A DNA stretch of 64,000 nt. Source: Sebastes aleutianus. Taxonomy: Eukaryota > Chordata > Actinopteri > Perciformes > Sebastidae. The notes below the pieces were generated by a model, which searched no databases, was not told the origin of the DNA, and saw nothing but the letters and a program-made list of their open reading frames with translations. The stretch spans positions 7,838,373 through 7,902,372 of the forward strand of contig CAKAKS010000062.1 of NCBI GenBank assembly GCA_916700875.1, read 5' to 3'. The translations under genes and the position numbers were made by a program. This document shows, in pieces, positions 13,901-23,932 of this stretch (position 1 is the stretch's first letter; each line of letters starts with the position of its first letter).

Positions 13901-14583
13901 TTTTAAAATGCGCTGGGTGGCCTAACACTTTACACACTTCACTGCACGTCCTGAGCCTCAGACTCAGAAACGGCTGTGCGATCTACAAGCCAGTTATTAA
14001 GTTCATTTCAAAATACTGCATAAAAAATGTGAAGTGATGTGATCGTCCGCAACAATTTGGGTTGAAGGACACTTTTTCTCCTGCCGGCAAATTTCAGCTT
14101 CACACGATACTTTCAGAGGATCACATGATCCTTCCCATCAGATCCATCTTTTATGCAACTCCGCAACCATATTGATTGACTCGTCCAGCTAGTAACAAAA
14201 TGAGCAGCAGGGCACACGGACGCTAGACAAACAAAAGCAGCTGTATGCGTGTAGATCATATTATTAGTAAAGCACTTTGAATTAAGCAAACTGGCAAGCT
14301 GCAAACATTTATGAAGCTGATCTGCAATCATGAAGCTGTTGGGAGGGTTAACTCACGCATCCAGCAGATTCAGGGCCACTTCTGCATCAGATTTCAATCC
14401 ATTTGCCGCTTTCAGCGCACGCCACCTTTTAAATGCATTTCCAATGTCCACTCGAACCCTTATGCGGTCTGTTAGTGTCTGAGAGGAAGGTCTGCGCCTC
14501 TTGGGTTTGGTGGAAGGGTTTACCTTCCTTGCTGGTCTTTTATTGCCCTTGCGACTGTGAGTTTGATCTTGAGCATCTGCCAT
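6919..14583 (-). CDS. atf7ip2: Activating transcription factor 7-interacting protein 2-like, 11 coding exons, 438 aa
   Basis: Coding exons, all with GT-AG borders and compatible phases: 14357-14583, 12671-12743, 12381-12512, 11769-11837, 11528-11579, 11401-11456, 11095-11140, 10178-10257, 9846-10007, 9556-9743, 6919-7150. They total 1317 nt including the stop. The start ATG has an in-frame TAA six bases upstream. Residues 1-50 are rich in Lys/Arg/Pro (nuclear-signal-like). Residues about 95-175 form a Glu/Lys/Gln-rich coiled coil in the position of the ATF7IP SETDB1-binding segment. Residues about 322-432 are a fibronectin type III domain carrying the family signatures [10 protein letters not shown] and [12 protein letters not shown]7IP proteins stabilise the H3K9 methyltransferase SETDB1 and link it to MBD1-type readers in heterochromatin. 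The protein is shorter than human ATF7IP2. The next gene, emp2, is also its neighbour in human, which supports the paralogue assignment. The weakest donors are those of exons 3 and 4. Confidence 0.9.
7868..7916. repeat. (GT)n microsatellite in atf7ip2 intron 10
   Basis: About 24 uninterrupted GT units lie in the largest atf7ip2 intron (7151-9555). The minus-strand frame over it (poly His-Thr) is an artefact of the repeat. Apart from the repeat copy at 8745-9460, nothing else was identified in this intron. Confidence 0.95.
8745..9460 (-). mobile_element. hAT-like non-autonomous element, copy 1 (atf7ip2 intron 10)
   Basis: It starts AGGGCTGTCAAAC and ends TTTGACAGTCCTA, matching the terminal inverted repeats of three further copies at 10528-11078, 25521-26253 and 49637-50322. 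The conserved core includes GGGTACCCATAGAACCCATT and a run of TTAATCGC-type motifs near the ends. Copy 1 is opposite in orientation to the other three. It has no coding capacity. Confidence 0.85.
10528..11078 (+). mobile_element. hAT-like non-autonomous element, copy 2, 5'-truncated (atf7ip2 intron 7)
   Basis: Shares the core of the family (TGGGTACCCACGAGTCTCCC, TTGACAAATCTCCCTTTAAG) and ends in a degenerate GATTGATAGCC terminus 17 bases short of exon 7. The other terminus is missing. It makes up most of atf7ip2 intron 7. Confidence 0.8.
12850..13275 (-). repeat. Dispersed repeat in atf7ip2 intron 1, related to 15810-16290
   Basis: Contains ATCATGTGACTCTGTGTCCTCCGG, CACCGCCCACCAGCCGG and CTACAAGATGTTTCTGAAAA, each of which recurs, mostly in reverse complement, at 15810-16290. 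The remainder of intron 1 (13276-14356) showed no recognisable element; the short minus-strand frames there have no domain. Confidence 0.65.
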
Positions 14584-15242
14584 ATTTTACTGCAGTGTAC
14601 TGTCAAGACAAAAGCTGCATGCAGACGGTTTTGTTGAGTTGGGGAGCGTCAGAGAATGTACAAGGCCGACATTCATCAGTCCATCACCTGGCAATAACAA
14701 CAGCCTTTTAATTTCGTTTCACTCCTACATTATTGGACTCTTACTCAGAGCTGAGTAACTCTATGATGTGATGCAATGTTATTACTGTACAATATGTTGC
14801 CCATAATAACAATATCAGGGTACACACAATGTTGTAATACATGCTACTGTATATTGTAAGAGGCTTCTACTGTTCAGATATCTGTGTAACAAAAGAGGTA
14901 AAAGTAACCATTCAAATTGAGATATTTTTACTAAAATGTAATCACTGCATTGGGGTTTACAAATATATTCTCTGTATAACAAACAGCATATCAAAATGCT
15001 TTGAGTTTTAGCCTCATTGACACAAACAACATGAAGAACATAATGTGTGCTATTATTCAAACTGAACAGAGGCTTGACTTTCAGAGAGTGCAACAGTTCA
15101 GAGTTAAATGTCTGAAGTAAACAAACAATTCACCTTTACCCCTGCATAGAAGTTATTGTGATACAAGTGTACCTATCATTGAGTCCACAAGGCTTTAAAA
15201 GGCCATAGTGTGATTTGTTGCCATATTGGTTATTTGTCCCAC

Positions 15243-15317
15243 CTCTATTGTCTGTGTTCTTCTTGCCGCTCTGTGCTGTAATGAAGTCCGTAACGTCTTC
15301 GCTGATGCTGCAAATTG
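15243..15317 (-). other. Exon-like segment upstream of atf7ip2, possible 5' UTR exon
   Basis: On the minus strand a strong acceptor (TTTCTGTTGACAG at the high end) and a donor (GAG followed by GTGGGA) enclose exactly 75 nt. The segment is richer in CpG than its surroundings. An acceptor-like TTGTCTTGACAG lies 16 nt before the atf7ip2 start codon (exon edge 14599), so a 15243-15317 to 14599 splice would give a spliced 5' UTR. The in-frame TAA before the ATG means it would not extend the protein. Without transcript data it could also belong to a noncoding RNA or be chance. Confidence 0.3.
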
Positions 15318-15356
15318 CTGTCAACAGAAACACAGAAAGACATGTACACATTTAGA

Positions 15357-16297
15357 TTAAACCTGCAGTAGGCAGAATCTTTTTGGCAATCATCTTTCAG
15401 CATATTGTAATTCAAGCATTCTGAGAGATAACTAGACTTCTGCACCTCCTCGTGGCTCTGTTTTCAGGCTTTAGAACATCTAGTAGTGATGTTAACAGCT
15501 GTGCCGAGGCTTCGGAGCTTGTGTCGAGTAATTCAGGAAGTTTTCTGTGAAGCGCGTATCGAAGCGCGTATCATTTTAGACCAATGACGTCATTGAAGAT
15601 GTCCGAAGCCGGAATACAGTTGAGAATTTATTATTCCTGAATAAAAAGGAAAAATGTCTCCCATCTATCGTTTTCTTATAGTCACACAAGCACATTCACT
15701 GCCCTCTGCCCGGTTAAACCACTGCCACATATCTGGCTGATATCTGGGCTGTTCATTCAACAGAGGCAACTGTCAATCACTCGTGAACTCCGATCAAACG
15801 GTCATTAGGCAGTGCTGATCAAACATGAATCAATATTCTGTCACTGTAATGCCTATTTCTCTCCTCAAATGTTTTCAGAAACATCTTGTAGTGTACTGTT
15901 TAGCTGTAAAATGAGAAAGTTTTCTCCGGCTGGTGGGCGGCGCTTGGTATTTCCTCAACTGATCTCAACGTGGCTGCCGGTTCACAAGCTCACTCATTTT
16001 ACAGCTAAACAGTACAAGATGTTTCTGAAAACAGTTGAGGTGAGAAATAGGCATTACAGTAACAAGTGTTGCAAATGATTGACAGCTGCTCAGAGACGGC
16101 AAGGCTCCAGCTCGGCTCTGATTGGTTGTTTTCCTCCGGTCTGTGAAATCTTGCAGATGCCATTAGGAGCACCGGAGGACACAGAGACACATGATTTTTG
16201 TTTTCCAGATTACCCATCTCATGCACTACTGTCAGGATATAAATATGTTTTGTTTTTATATCATATTTGCTCCATTTCTACCTACTGCAGCTTTAAG
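15357..16297. repeat. Composite inverted repeat element upstream of atf7ip2
   Basis: The left edge AACCTGCAGTAGGCAGAAT and the right edge CTACCTACTGCAGCTTTAA are inverted with respect to each other. The interior carries two oppositely oriented copies of the TTTTCAGAAACATCTTGTAGTGTACTGTTTAGCTGTAAAATGAGAAAG module (about 15875-15920 and 16000-16035), both related to 12850-13275. Around 15500-15600 a further palindrome-rich block (CCGAGGCTTCGGAGC) is present. No coding gene is supported. Confidence 0.6.
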
Positions 16298-16789
16298 TGT
16301 TCTGTTGGTATTAACATTGTTAAGTTGTTACACCCCAGTCACCCCTATTCTTATCCAAATTCAACACACTTTAACACTACTTTGACATAAAGATATATTT
16401 CCACAGTCATCAGTCAACAATTGTAAACATTGTTATCTGTGCAGGCTAACTAAATGTAAACCACTTCACCATCACATTTTACTCGCTATTGATGTTGACA
16501 GCGTTGTTTTGTGAAGTGGAGAACAACAACTAGGAGGTAAAGTAGTTGTTTGTTTGGAGAGAACAATGGGATAGTTTGAAAAACATGCTCACTGCTGATA
16601 AGAGGGTTAGCTTACCTGTAGCTGAAGTGTTTTAGCACTTTATTCCTCTCTCTAGCAAAGAGCTACTAAACTAATAACTAGTGCACTATGTAACGTTGCT
16701 GTACAAGACAGCTACTGAAACAGCTTCTACGTTCAAAAGACTTCAAATTGGATATAATAGAATTTGTGACTGCAGTGCAATGTTATGCT

Positions 16790-16828
16790 GCTGCTGCTTC
16801 TTCTGCTGCTGCTGCTTCTCTCAGTTTC
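16790..16828. repeat. Imperfect CTG/CTT trinucleotide run
   Basis: Alternating CTG and CTT triplets (GCTGCTGCTGCTTCTTCTGC and continuation) lie in noncoding DNA. The adjoining sequence to about 16970 holds no supported gene. Confidence 0.7.
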
Positions 16829-16974
16829 TGGCGGATCACAACTAACTTTGAGCTGCATACCGCCACCTACTGGACTGGAGTGTGTTAACATCATGTCATT
16901 TTACACATTACTGCTACTCTTAAATTCTACCCACTAGTCCTGTGTCTCTTAAGAACCGTGTGGTGCAATATGCT

Positions 16975-17640
16975 TTTTTTTTTGTTTTTTGTTTTTTTAT
17001 TTCAAAATAACAGTCTACATAGTAACAACAGAAAACATTAAAAACATTTGACAATAATTTCACTTAAAACTTTAAAGATATTGCATACATTCATTGTTTT
17101 CATTGCTTTTTTTGTTTTGTGAGGAAGAAATTGTTGACAGATATAATTCCATTTCTCTCATAAATACAAAGAAGTTAGTTTTTTTTTGGTAAATTTATGA
17201 ATGTGGAACTTCGCGAGAATTAAAATCAAATTAATAAGAAAGAATGCATTACTGTCTTTGTCACTGTAATCATAGCAACCAAATATAATATTTCTATAGT
17301 ACAGTGCAAAATCTGAGAAAATGTTAACAAGTATAAAATTATTGACATCTTTCCACAATTCACATGTATAGTTACAGGACCAGAATAAATGAGAGCAAGT
17401 TTCAGGATGTGATTCACAGAAGGAACAATTTACATCTATGTCACTCTTTAACTTCTGTAAGAAACGTTTCACTGAATAGAATCTGTGGATCAACTTAAAT
17501 GACTCCTCGTTTACCTTATTTGTTAGAAGGAACTTTTGCGGTAAGGACCAAACTTTCTTCCAGCCAATAATAAAATACAAATTGATAATTATTAATAATA
17601 ATAACAATAATAATAATAACAACAATAATAATAATAATAA
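16975..17640 (-). mobile_element. 3' end of an L1-type LINE (truncated)
   Basis: Read on the minus strand, a frame of about 145 codons (17158-17590) resembles the C-terminal part of teleost L1-type ORF2. It has VNEESFKLIHRFY, a Cys/His cluster (CSFCESHPETCSHLFWSC) and INLILILAKFHIHK. It is followed by a T/A-rich 3' UTR and an A-rich tail that appears as the T-rich run near 16974-17000 on the plus strand. No reverse transcriptase core is left, so this is a dead 5'-truncated copy. Confidence 0.75.
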
Positions 17641-17649
17641 TTAAATCCT

Positions 17650-17905
17650 CTCCATTATTCCTGTTGCCCTTAAGTAATTAATTAGAAGATTGTGTACTTT
17701 CTTGGATGTCTTTCCCCATTGTAATATTTCCATCATCTACTCCTGATAGCAATTCCCTTCTTTCTTCGTCATATTTGTTGCACTCTATAAGAACATGCTT
17801 GGCAGTTTCCAGTTTATTACAGTGCGTGCATAGTCCAGTTGGGTGCTTGCCTATTCTATGGAGTGTTTTGTTTAATCCTGTATGTCCTATTTTCAGAATC
17901 ATGTC
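17650..17905 (-). mobile_element. Fragment of a second non-LTR retrotransposon
   Basis: The minus-strand frame begins with ILKIGHTGLNKTLHRIGKHPTG and has a Cys-Cys-His-Cys cluster (LCTHCNKLETAKHVLIEC). This pattern follows the RNase H region in some LINE ORF2 proteins. It ends after about 75 codons at a stop. The family is not assigned. Confidence 0.6.
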
Positions 17906-17939
17906 ATTTTACACATTTACTGCTACTCTTAAATTCTAC

Positions 17940-18394
17940 CCCCTAACATGAAGGACATTAAGAGTGACTTGATATTAAACAATGTGATACTGCTGGCAAA
18001 TTTTTTTCATCAATGCATTCAAATGGAGGAAAATGAAACCCCTATTTTCCGTTTTCAAAAGGGACCTTGTGGACAATCCTCTCAGTGCTTTAAGACTAAT
18101 GAAAGGACAACATGCAAAGTGTCTCCTCAGAGCTTATGAAGAACTGAACATATATGATGATGACCCCTATAGAGCTACTATGGAAGAATGCAGTCTTATT
18201 ATTATTTATTTATTTATGCATTTCTTTTTTGTTCCTTGAATTATTTTCTACCCCCTCTTTTATTTTTGTTATTATATTATTTTTTATAATTTAAGTTATC
18301 TTTCCTATCCAATGGTGCTTTGTATGTTAGAAGAATTGAGTTTGGATTACAATGCCTTAATGTTTGTAAATGAATTTTCTTCAATAAAAACAAA
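17940..18394 (+). mobile_element. 3' end of an L1-type LINE in plus orientation
   Basis: The plus-strand sequence reads, with a frame change near 18030, VILLANFFHQC followed by KPLFSVFKRDL, matching the end of L1-type ORF2. Next come LMKGQHAKCLLRAYEELNIYD, an AT-rich 3' UTR and CAATAAAAACAAAAAG as a tail. It points away from the L1 fragment at 16975-17640. The three LINE pieces are flanked by AAGAACCGTGTG(GTG)CAATATGCTT at about 16950-16974 and 18395-18416. Confidence 0.6.
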
Positions 18395-18894
18395 AAGAAC
18401 CGTGTGCAATATGCTTGTTTTGCTAGCTAGAGTCTTTTCAGGTTCAACTTGTTGCATGTTATGAGATTAAAAAACTTAAATTCTGCTCTAAAACTAAGCA
18501 AATAAATCTACAGTATGTAAAAATAGTCTCACTGGTTACTTTCACAACAATTCAACAGTAACATGACAATAATACAAAAAAAAAACAAGCTCAGAGATCA
18601 AGGATAGCCTCATGGGTGACATACATAGTAAACTTCCTCATAACAATTAAAGTAAATGAAGTTGCTATGAATGTCAGACAGACTATTTCTTCTGCTAGAT
18701 TATTTTTAACTTTTTAACACCGAAAATAAAGAAAGTAATCTCACACTGCAGCATGGAAGAGTGAAATATTGATTTCCGCAGACAAGTGGAGGTGTGGGGA
18801 TGAGGACAAGCAGGCACTATAACAGTGTATAATGGATACTTACTCAATGACAGATTTGGCACACACACAAAATAAATATTCATTGTAAAATACA

Positions 18895-21800
18895 TTTATT
18901 GAGATCTACATCTGACGGATTGGCACAACAGGAGAAAAAAAATAAGCACCTATAAATTTTGGCAGGGGAGATGAGTCTTTGTTCCTGAATCCGTTGGAAA
19001 TTTGCCCATTCTGTCGTTCAGAGATTAGAGCAGCAGGATTCACCAAGATGACACAAGTTCATTCTTTTTAGGAGTGCTTGACAGGAGCTCGTAGCAGTCT
19101 ATTCTGTAGCCTGAAACTATAAAACTATCATGAAGACATTGTGTAGTTTTCTATCAGTCCACTGGGTGTCAACAGCAGACAACATTTTAGTTTGAGGTGA
19201 ATACATGAAAACACAGTGAAATTTTACAGATTACAGAAGCAGCCACTCATGTTACAACAGATGTCATAATCATTAATAGCATGTTGTGATTTAATTCGCC
19301 TAAAATAATAGAAGCAAAGGAGCCTGTAACAAGCAGAAACAAGCCGATGTCAAAACTAACAAAAAATGTTTCCAATTTCCAAAACAAATCCAATTTAAGT
19401 TCTTAAAACATTGACTATTTCAACATGTCATATATGTTATAAAGCAACATGAGATTCTCAATCAATGTGGAATTAATACTTCATAAGCATTAGAACTATT
19501 TAAAAAATGTTTAAAAAAACAATCCCCATAAATACAGTTTGGCTTCAACAACTCATATGCTCATTTGTCACTCTGGTGCTGTGGGTATTTGTAAAGATCT
19601 ACACTATCTAACTAACATACAGTAAATCTACATTGACATAAAACAGACTACAGGAAAAATTATCACAACCATAAACCAAACCATTTCCAATTCCAAATCA
19701 AGAGTATACATTTAGATTTGTTCTGAAATCACCAAAGCTAAACCAAATAGATACAAACTTTACATAATTTGTAATAAACTGCATTTCCCCCCCAAAAAAC
19801 AAATCTCCTTTTTCAGCCTGCAGTGACTTACTTTTCATCTCAATATAAGTTAAAAAGGGATCTGCTGAAAGACAAAAACTTGCATGCAAACAGGAGGCTC
19901 TTAAGATGACAACTTCACAAAACGTATGAACAACAAACATGACAATCTTGGCCTTCGATATGTTGTTTTGATCATTTTCAAGTATCTTGAGATAGCAGAG
20001 CAAAATCTTCACTTCCGTTTCTTTTCCCTGAACCTTTATTATTGGTGAGATAGTAAGTTACCACCAGGCTCTGTGGTCCAAATGTGAACATATTCCTATC
20101 ACAAAACAACCCAGTGCACCTCTGAAGAGTCCATCAAGTCCAAGCTGTGCATGCATTAATACGCCACTGGTGTCCCTTAAAGGAACAGTGTGTAACATTT
20201 AGACGGATCTATTGGCAGAAATGCAATATAATGTGTTTTCTTTAGTGTATAATCACCTGAAAATACAAATCGATGTGTTTTCGTTACTTAGAATGAGCCG
20301 TTTATATCTACATTGGGGGCGGGTCCTCTTCACGGAGACGGCAGCCATGTTTCTACAGTAGCCCAGAACGGACAAATGAAACACTGGATCTAGAGAGGGC
20401 CATTTTCATACTTTGGCGTTGGCCACCGTAGTTCTACTACACGCTTAGCACACAGGGGGGAAGTTTAAGCTAGTTGCAATCTGCCACCTCACCGCTAGAT
20501 GGCGCCAAATCCTACACACTGCACCTTTAACTGTTAAGCCCCCCAAAACTAACACTTAGATAGAGGAAAACATCATCTCCATATTTCCAAAAAAGCTGAA
20601 ATTAGAAGTAGTTCTGGGAATGGGTGGCAGGTACAGTACAGTAACACATTTATTGTTGTTAAATGCCAGAGCACACATGTGCACAGGGGTGTTAGAGATG
20701 TTTCAGTAAGGGACCAACTGAACAGAGAGGGAAAACATATGGCAAGACTTAATTACTTCATACATCCTCAGTCACATGATGCTAAAATACACAACAGTGG
20801 TTTTAAACAATAAATAGCTTTTTGTCTTGTTTTCTCTGTGAAGCTGTGAACAAAAAAAAAGCACAATAATAACAAAGAAATGTCCATTCTTATTTCAAGT
20901 TTGCATGATGTTGTCATTTGAAATCCCGAATATCACAGCACATCATTGGTTCCTCTTTCACCGTTAAAACACAAGTCAGTAACAGAAGAATACAAACGAC
21001 GAATTAAAATCCTACATATTATACCTCAACTAGTGCCTCACTACACTTCTATGCTATGGTTAACATAAGATTCTCTATTTTTTTTCTTTTTGTATATATA
21101 GTTTTAGTATTTCATTCTTAGAAATAAGCTTATGGCAATTACCTGAACTATACATACACAGCAAATATGTACAAAATAAATTCCATTGACTATAGATTCA
21201 CAAAAAATGTATGGACCCTTTTGGAAAGTCCGGGGGCTGTGTCCCAGTAAGACAAATCTCCCCACTTGTCTTCGACTTTTATCCTTCGTGATCAGATATT
21301 TCAGACAGGTTCCTATGAATGGAGTTGGTAGGAACTAGGACACAATGAAACAAGAGGAGGAGACGAATCAGTATGTTGGAACAGTGCTCATGTCCTGTGT
21401 AGTGGCTAAAAAGAAGGAAGAGGATTAGTGAAATCATGTTCTCACTAAACATGGCATTGCACGTTTCTATGCAGCAAGGCACACGTGTGGTGCATTTGCT
21501 GATCTGCATTTATATTGAGTAGATTTGACCTCAACTTCATGTAAATTAATCTATCCAGCACAGTTGACCTAGCTGGCAAAAGTATGATTACACTTTTCAA
21601 ATCAAGTGAACGTCAACTGAACACACTGGGTGTCTGGAGAGTCCTGGTGCATCTTTGCCACATTCAGTGAGAACATTCAGGAAGGAGAAAGGTGCGCAAC
21701 TATTTGTTTTAAGGTGGACAAAAATGTGTTGCTGAACGCTTTACTGGTGAAGTGTCTGGTTCTAAATCTATTATTATTGTGGATTTGTGGTGTATTTCCT

Positions 21801-21939
21801 TTTCTCCGATGTTATTATAAAATCTAAGGGTTAGAGAGAGAATGCATGTTTGTCGAGGCAAAGTGTATGTCTTTATGTGTCCAAGTGTTCCTGTTTTTGA
21901 ATATCTGCATGCCTGTGCTTGACGTCAGGCCCGTCACAT
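18895..21939 (-). terminator. emp2: Probable long 3' UTR of emp2, poly(A) signal at 18895-18900
   Basis: About 3 kb downstream of the emp2 stop lacks other genes. An AATAAA (TTTATT on the plus strand) lies at 18895-18900. EMP2 messages in other vertebrates have long 3' UTRs, so a 3-kb UTR is plausible but inferred. An inverted-repeat element at 20177-20530 sits inside it. Earlier signals (for example the TTTATT near 20650) could give shorter forms. Confidence 0.45.
20177..20530. mobile_element. Short inverted-repeat (MITE-like) element within the emp2 3' region
   Basis: The left end TTAAAGGAACAGTGTGTAAC and the reverse complement of the right end TTAAAGGTGCAGTGTGTAGG match. A related copy with a shortened interior lies at 43935-44178, and a larger composite lies at 45920-46680. 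Confidence 0.8.
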
Positions 21940-23143
21940 CTATTTGCGCTTCCTGAGCACCAGGTACATGAGGCCGCTGATGAGAGTCATGGGGAAGCTG
22001 ATCCAGGCCAAGATGTAGGAGGAGCCGTAGGAGCCATCCTGGAGACTGGCCACGTGGAAGCTCTGCTTCTGAGCCGTGTAGATGGACGCCGCGATCATCA
22101 CACATAGAGCTGGGAGGAGGAGAGAGGACAACGGAAATTATTACACTTGACAGTTTTAGAAAGAATTTCATTTCAGACTCTGAAATATTCAATCATCCTC
22201 CTGCTGCCTTGTTGGTTCCACTTCAAGGAATAGTTTGAAACTTTAAGTCCCCTCTTTGTCAATTAGTCAATTAATCGGTTGATTTCGACAAAGATTTCTT
22301 TAGTTGATTAGTAATTTTTTATGCTTTTTTCATGCTGAATGATTTATTTCCTAGAAACTTATGAGCACGTTTCTGGTAAACACAAGATTTAAAGCTTTTG
22401 TGTAATTCTTTGTGGAGAAACTCAGTTTTACAGAACTGACGATTAAATCAACTAATCGATTCGTGACAAAATTGTATAAGTGTTAGTCGACTAAGAATTT
22501 CTTTGGTCAATGACAGCCCTAGACACTCGATGAAATACACTTATTTGTTTTCTTGCTGGGAGTTAGATGATAACATTGATACCAATCTCATATCTGCCTG
22601 TTAAATATAAGGCTATAGGGCCAGCAGCCGGTTAGTTTATCTTAGCACCAACACTGGGAATTGGGGTAACTGGTTTTGTCCCTCAATTGCCTTTGAACAG
22701 TCAGCTCCAATCTGAAAGGGCCAACTGTGCATCACTAAGGTAGATCAGATTGCTTTAGATCTGCAATTTCTTAAAATGAATAGTGTATATTATAATGAAG
22801 CAGCATTTGCTAGTGGAGTGTCAAGTGTTGAGAAGCTTTCTGCACTTTGTCATTGTTTACTGGCTGTCAGGGTTACATCTGTCCTGGTTGACTGCGCCAA
22901 TAAAGTGAACAACATATTTTATTTCAAGTCTTTCGGTAAGTCGATGACATTTCTCAGTCAAAATGCTACATACTGAATAACTCCAAGGAGAGACAATAAG
23001 AGTAAAGGCTCTGCTATCTTCCCATCAATGCGAGGAAAGTTAAAGATTACAGATTGTACCTAACACTTGGACTGGGACTCAACATAGTCCTGATCTAAAA
23101 GTGTGCAACAAGTGTGAAAACAACTTAAGCACACTGCATTTAA

Positions 23144-23197
<54 letters not shown>

Positions 23198-23719
23198 ACT
23201 TACAGGCCAATAGCTCGATAACAGCGGTGAAAATGAATCTGTCTCCCTGTTGGAGCCTGAAGAGCTGAAGGATGAAGACGAAGAAGCTGACACAACATAA
23301 AATAGTGGCCAGGATCATAGTAGCCTGGACGGCCTGCAGATAGGCTGGGGACAGAGGAGAGAGGAGGTGTTACATACACAAACACAACACTTTACAGTAC
23401 ACACACATAGGCTAAATAGCTACACACTGTCTTACCCGCATCAGCAGTATGGCTGTTCTCCACAGGGTAGCAGGTGGAGTTACAGGAGTACCACAGGTCA
23501 GCGTAGATCACCTCACGTCCGGCTGGCGACACCACCCACCACGCCTACATCAGGGAGGATGATGGTTAAAATGATGAAAAAATGTCACGTACTGCCCTGC
23601 TCTGTGTCGAATGTGCGGTCTTTCTTGGTTTATATACTCACATTGTGAATGGTTGCAACAAAGAGGAGGATGGCTGCAGCCAGATGGAAGAGGAGGATGA
23701 AGGCTAAGATGATCAACAT
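21940..23719 (-). CDS. emp2: Epithelial membrane protein 2, 165 aa, four coding exons
   Basis: Coding exons 23642-23719 (78 nt), 23436-23544 (109), 23204-23344 (141) and 21940-22109 (170) have GT-AG borders and matching phases; the 141-nt exon is the size typical of the PMP22/EMP family. The protein has four hydrophobic segments: about 1-23, 66-90, 97-118 and 140-160. The first extracellular loop holds the family W44-x2-C47-x3-C51 motif and an N-glycosylation site at Asn48. The third segment reads [11 protein letters not shown], and the C-terminus ends [11 protein letters not shown], both very close to mammalian EMP2 (167 aa). EMP2 is a tetraspan plasma-membrane protein that organises integrin- and caveolin-containing membrane domains. 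The ATG was chosen because it directly begins the first membrane segment. It lies between atf7ip2 and nubp1, as in human. Confidence 0.96.
22256..22524. repeat. Degenerate inverted repeat element in emp2 intron 4
   Basis: ATTAATCGGTTGATTTCGACAAAG on the left and ACTAATCGATTCGTGACAAAATT plus TTGGTCAATGACAGCCCTA on the right form imperfect inverted pairs, as in the ATCGATTAGTCGAC-type repeats of fish. Boundaries are approximate. The rest of the intron up to 23148 has no recognised feature. Confidence 0.55.
23149..23196. repeat. (CA)n tract seven bases inside an emp2 intron
   Basis: A run of about 24 GT units on the plus strand, CA on the sense strand of emp2, begins seven bases after the exon edge at 23204. 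The sense sequence is therefore GTAAGTG followed by the CA run. CA tracts next to donors are known binding sites for hnRNP L. Confidence 0.9.
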
Positions 23720-23932
23720 GGCTGCTCCTCTGTCTGGTCAGGCCAGTTAAATATCGTACAGGCTGCTTCAGTAGCTGTATGTCGTCACTGTCACTGGTTT
23801 TCAATGCGCAGAATGTATGTTTCAGCTTTTGGTGGATGACAGTCCTGCTGGTGTGTTTATGCTGGTTGTCACACAGGCTGGTTTGCAGGCTGATAGTCGG
23901 GGGTGGATCAAGGTCCTTCACATGAAAGGAAT
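23720..23932 (-). other. emp2: emp2 5' UTR part of the first coding exon (proposed)
   Basis: Upstream of the ATG, the best acceptor on the minus strand is GTTTCTCCCAACAG ending just before 23932. It would join the noncoding first exon at 37921 to this exon. The 132-aa frame reading through it in another register is not conserved in type and is regarded as spurious. Confidence 0.5.

Noticed and set aside
16975..18394. A single LINE insertion with 5' inversion (twin priming)
   Set aside because: The minus-oriented L1 piece has its own A-rich tail, so it is a separate 3' end rather than an inverted 5' part of the plus-oriented copy.
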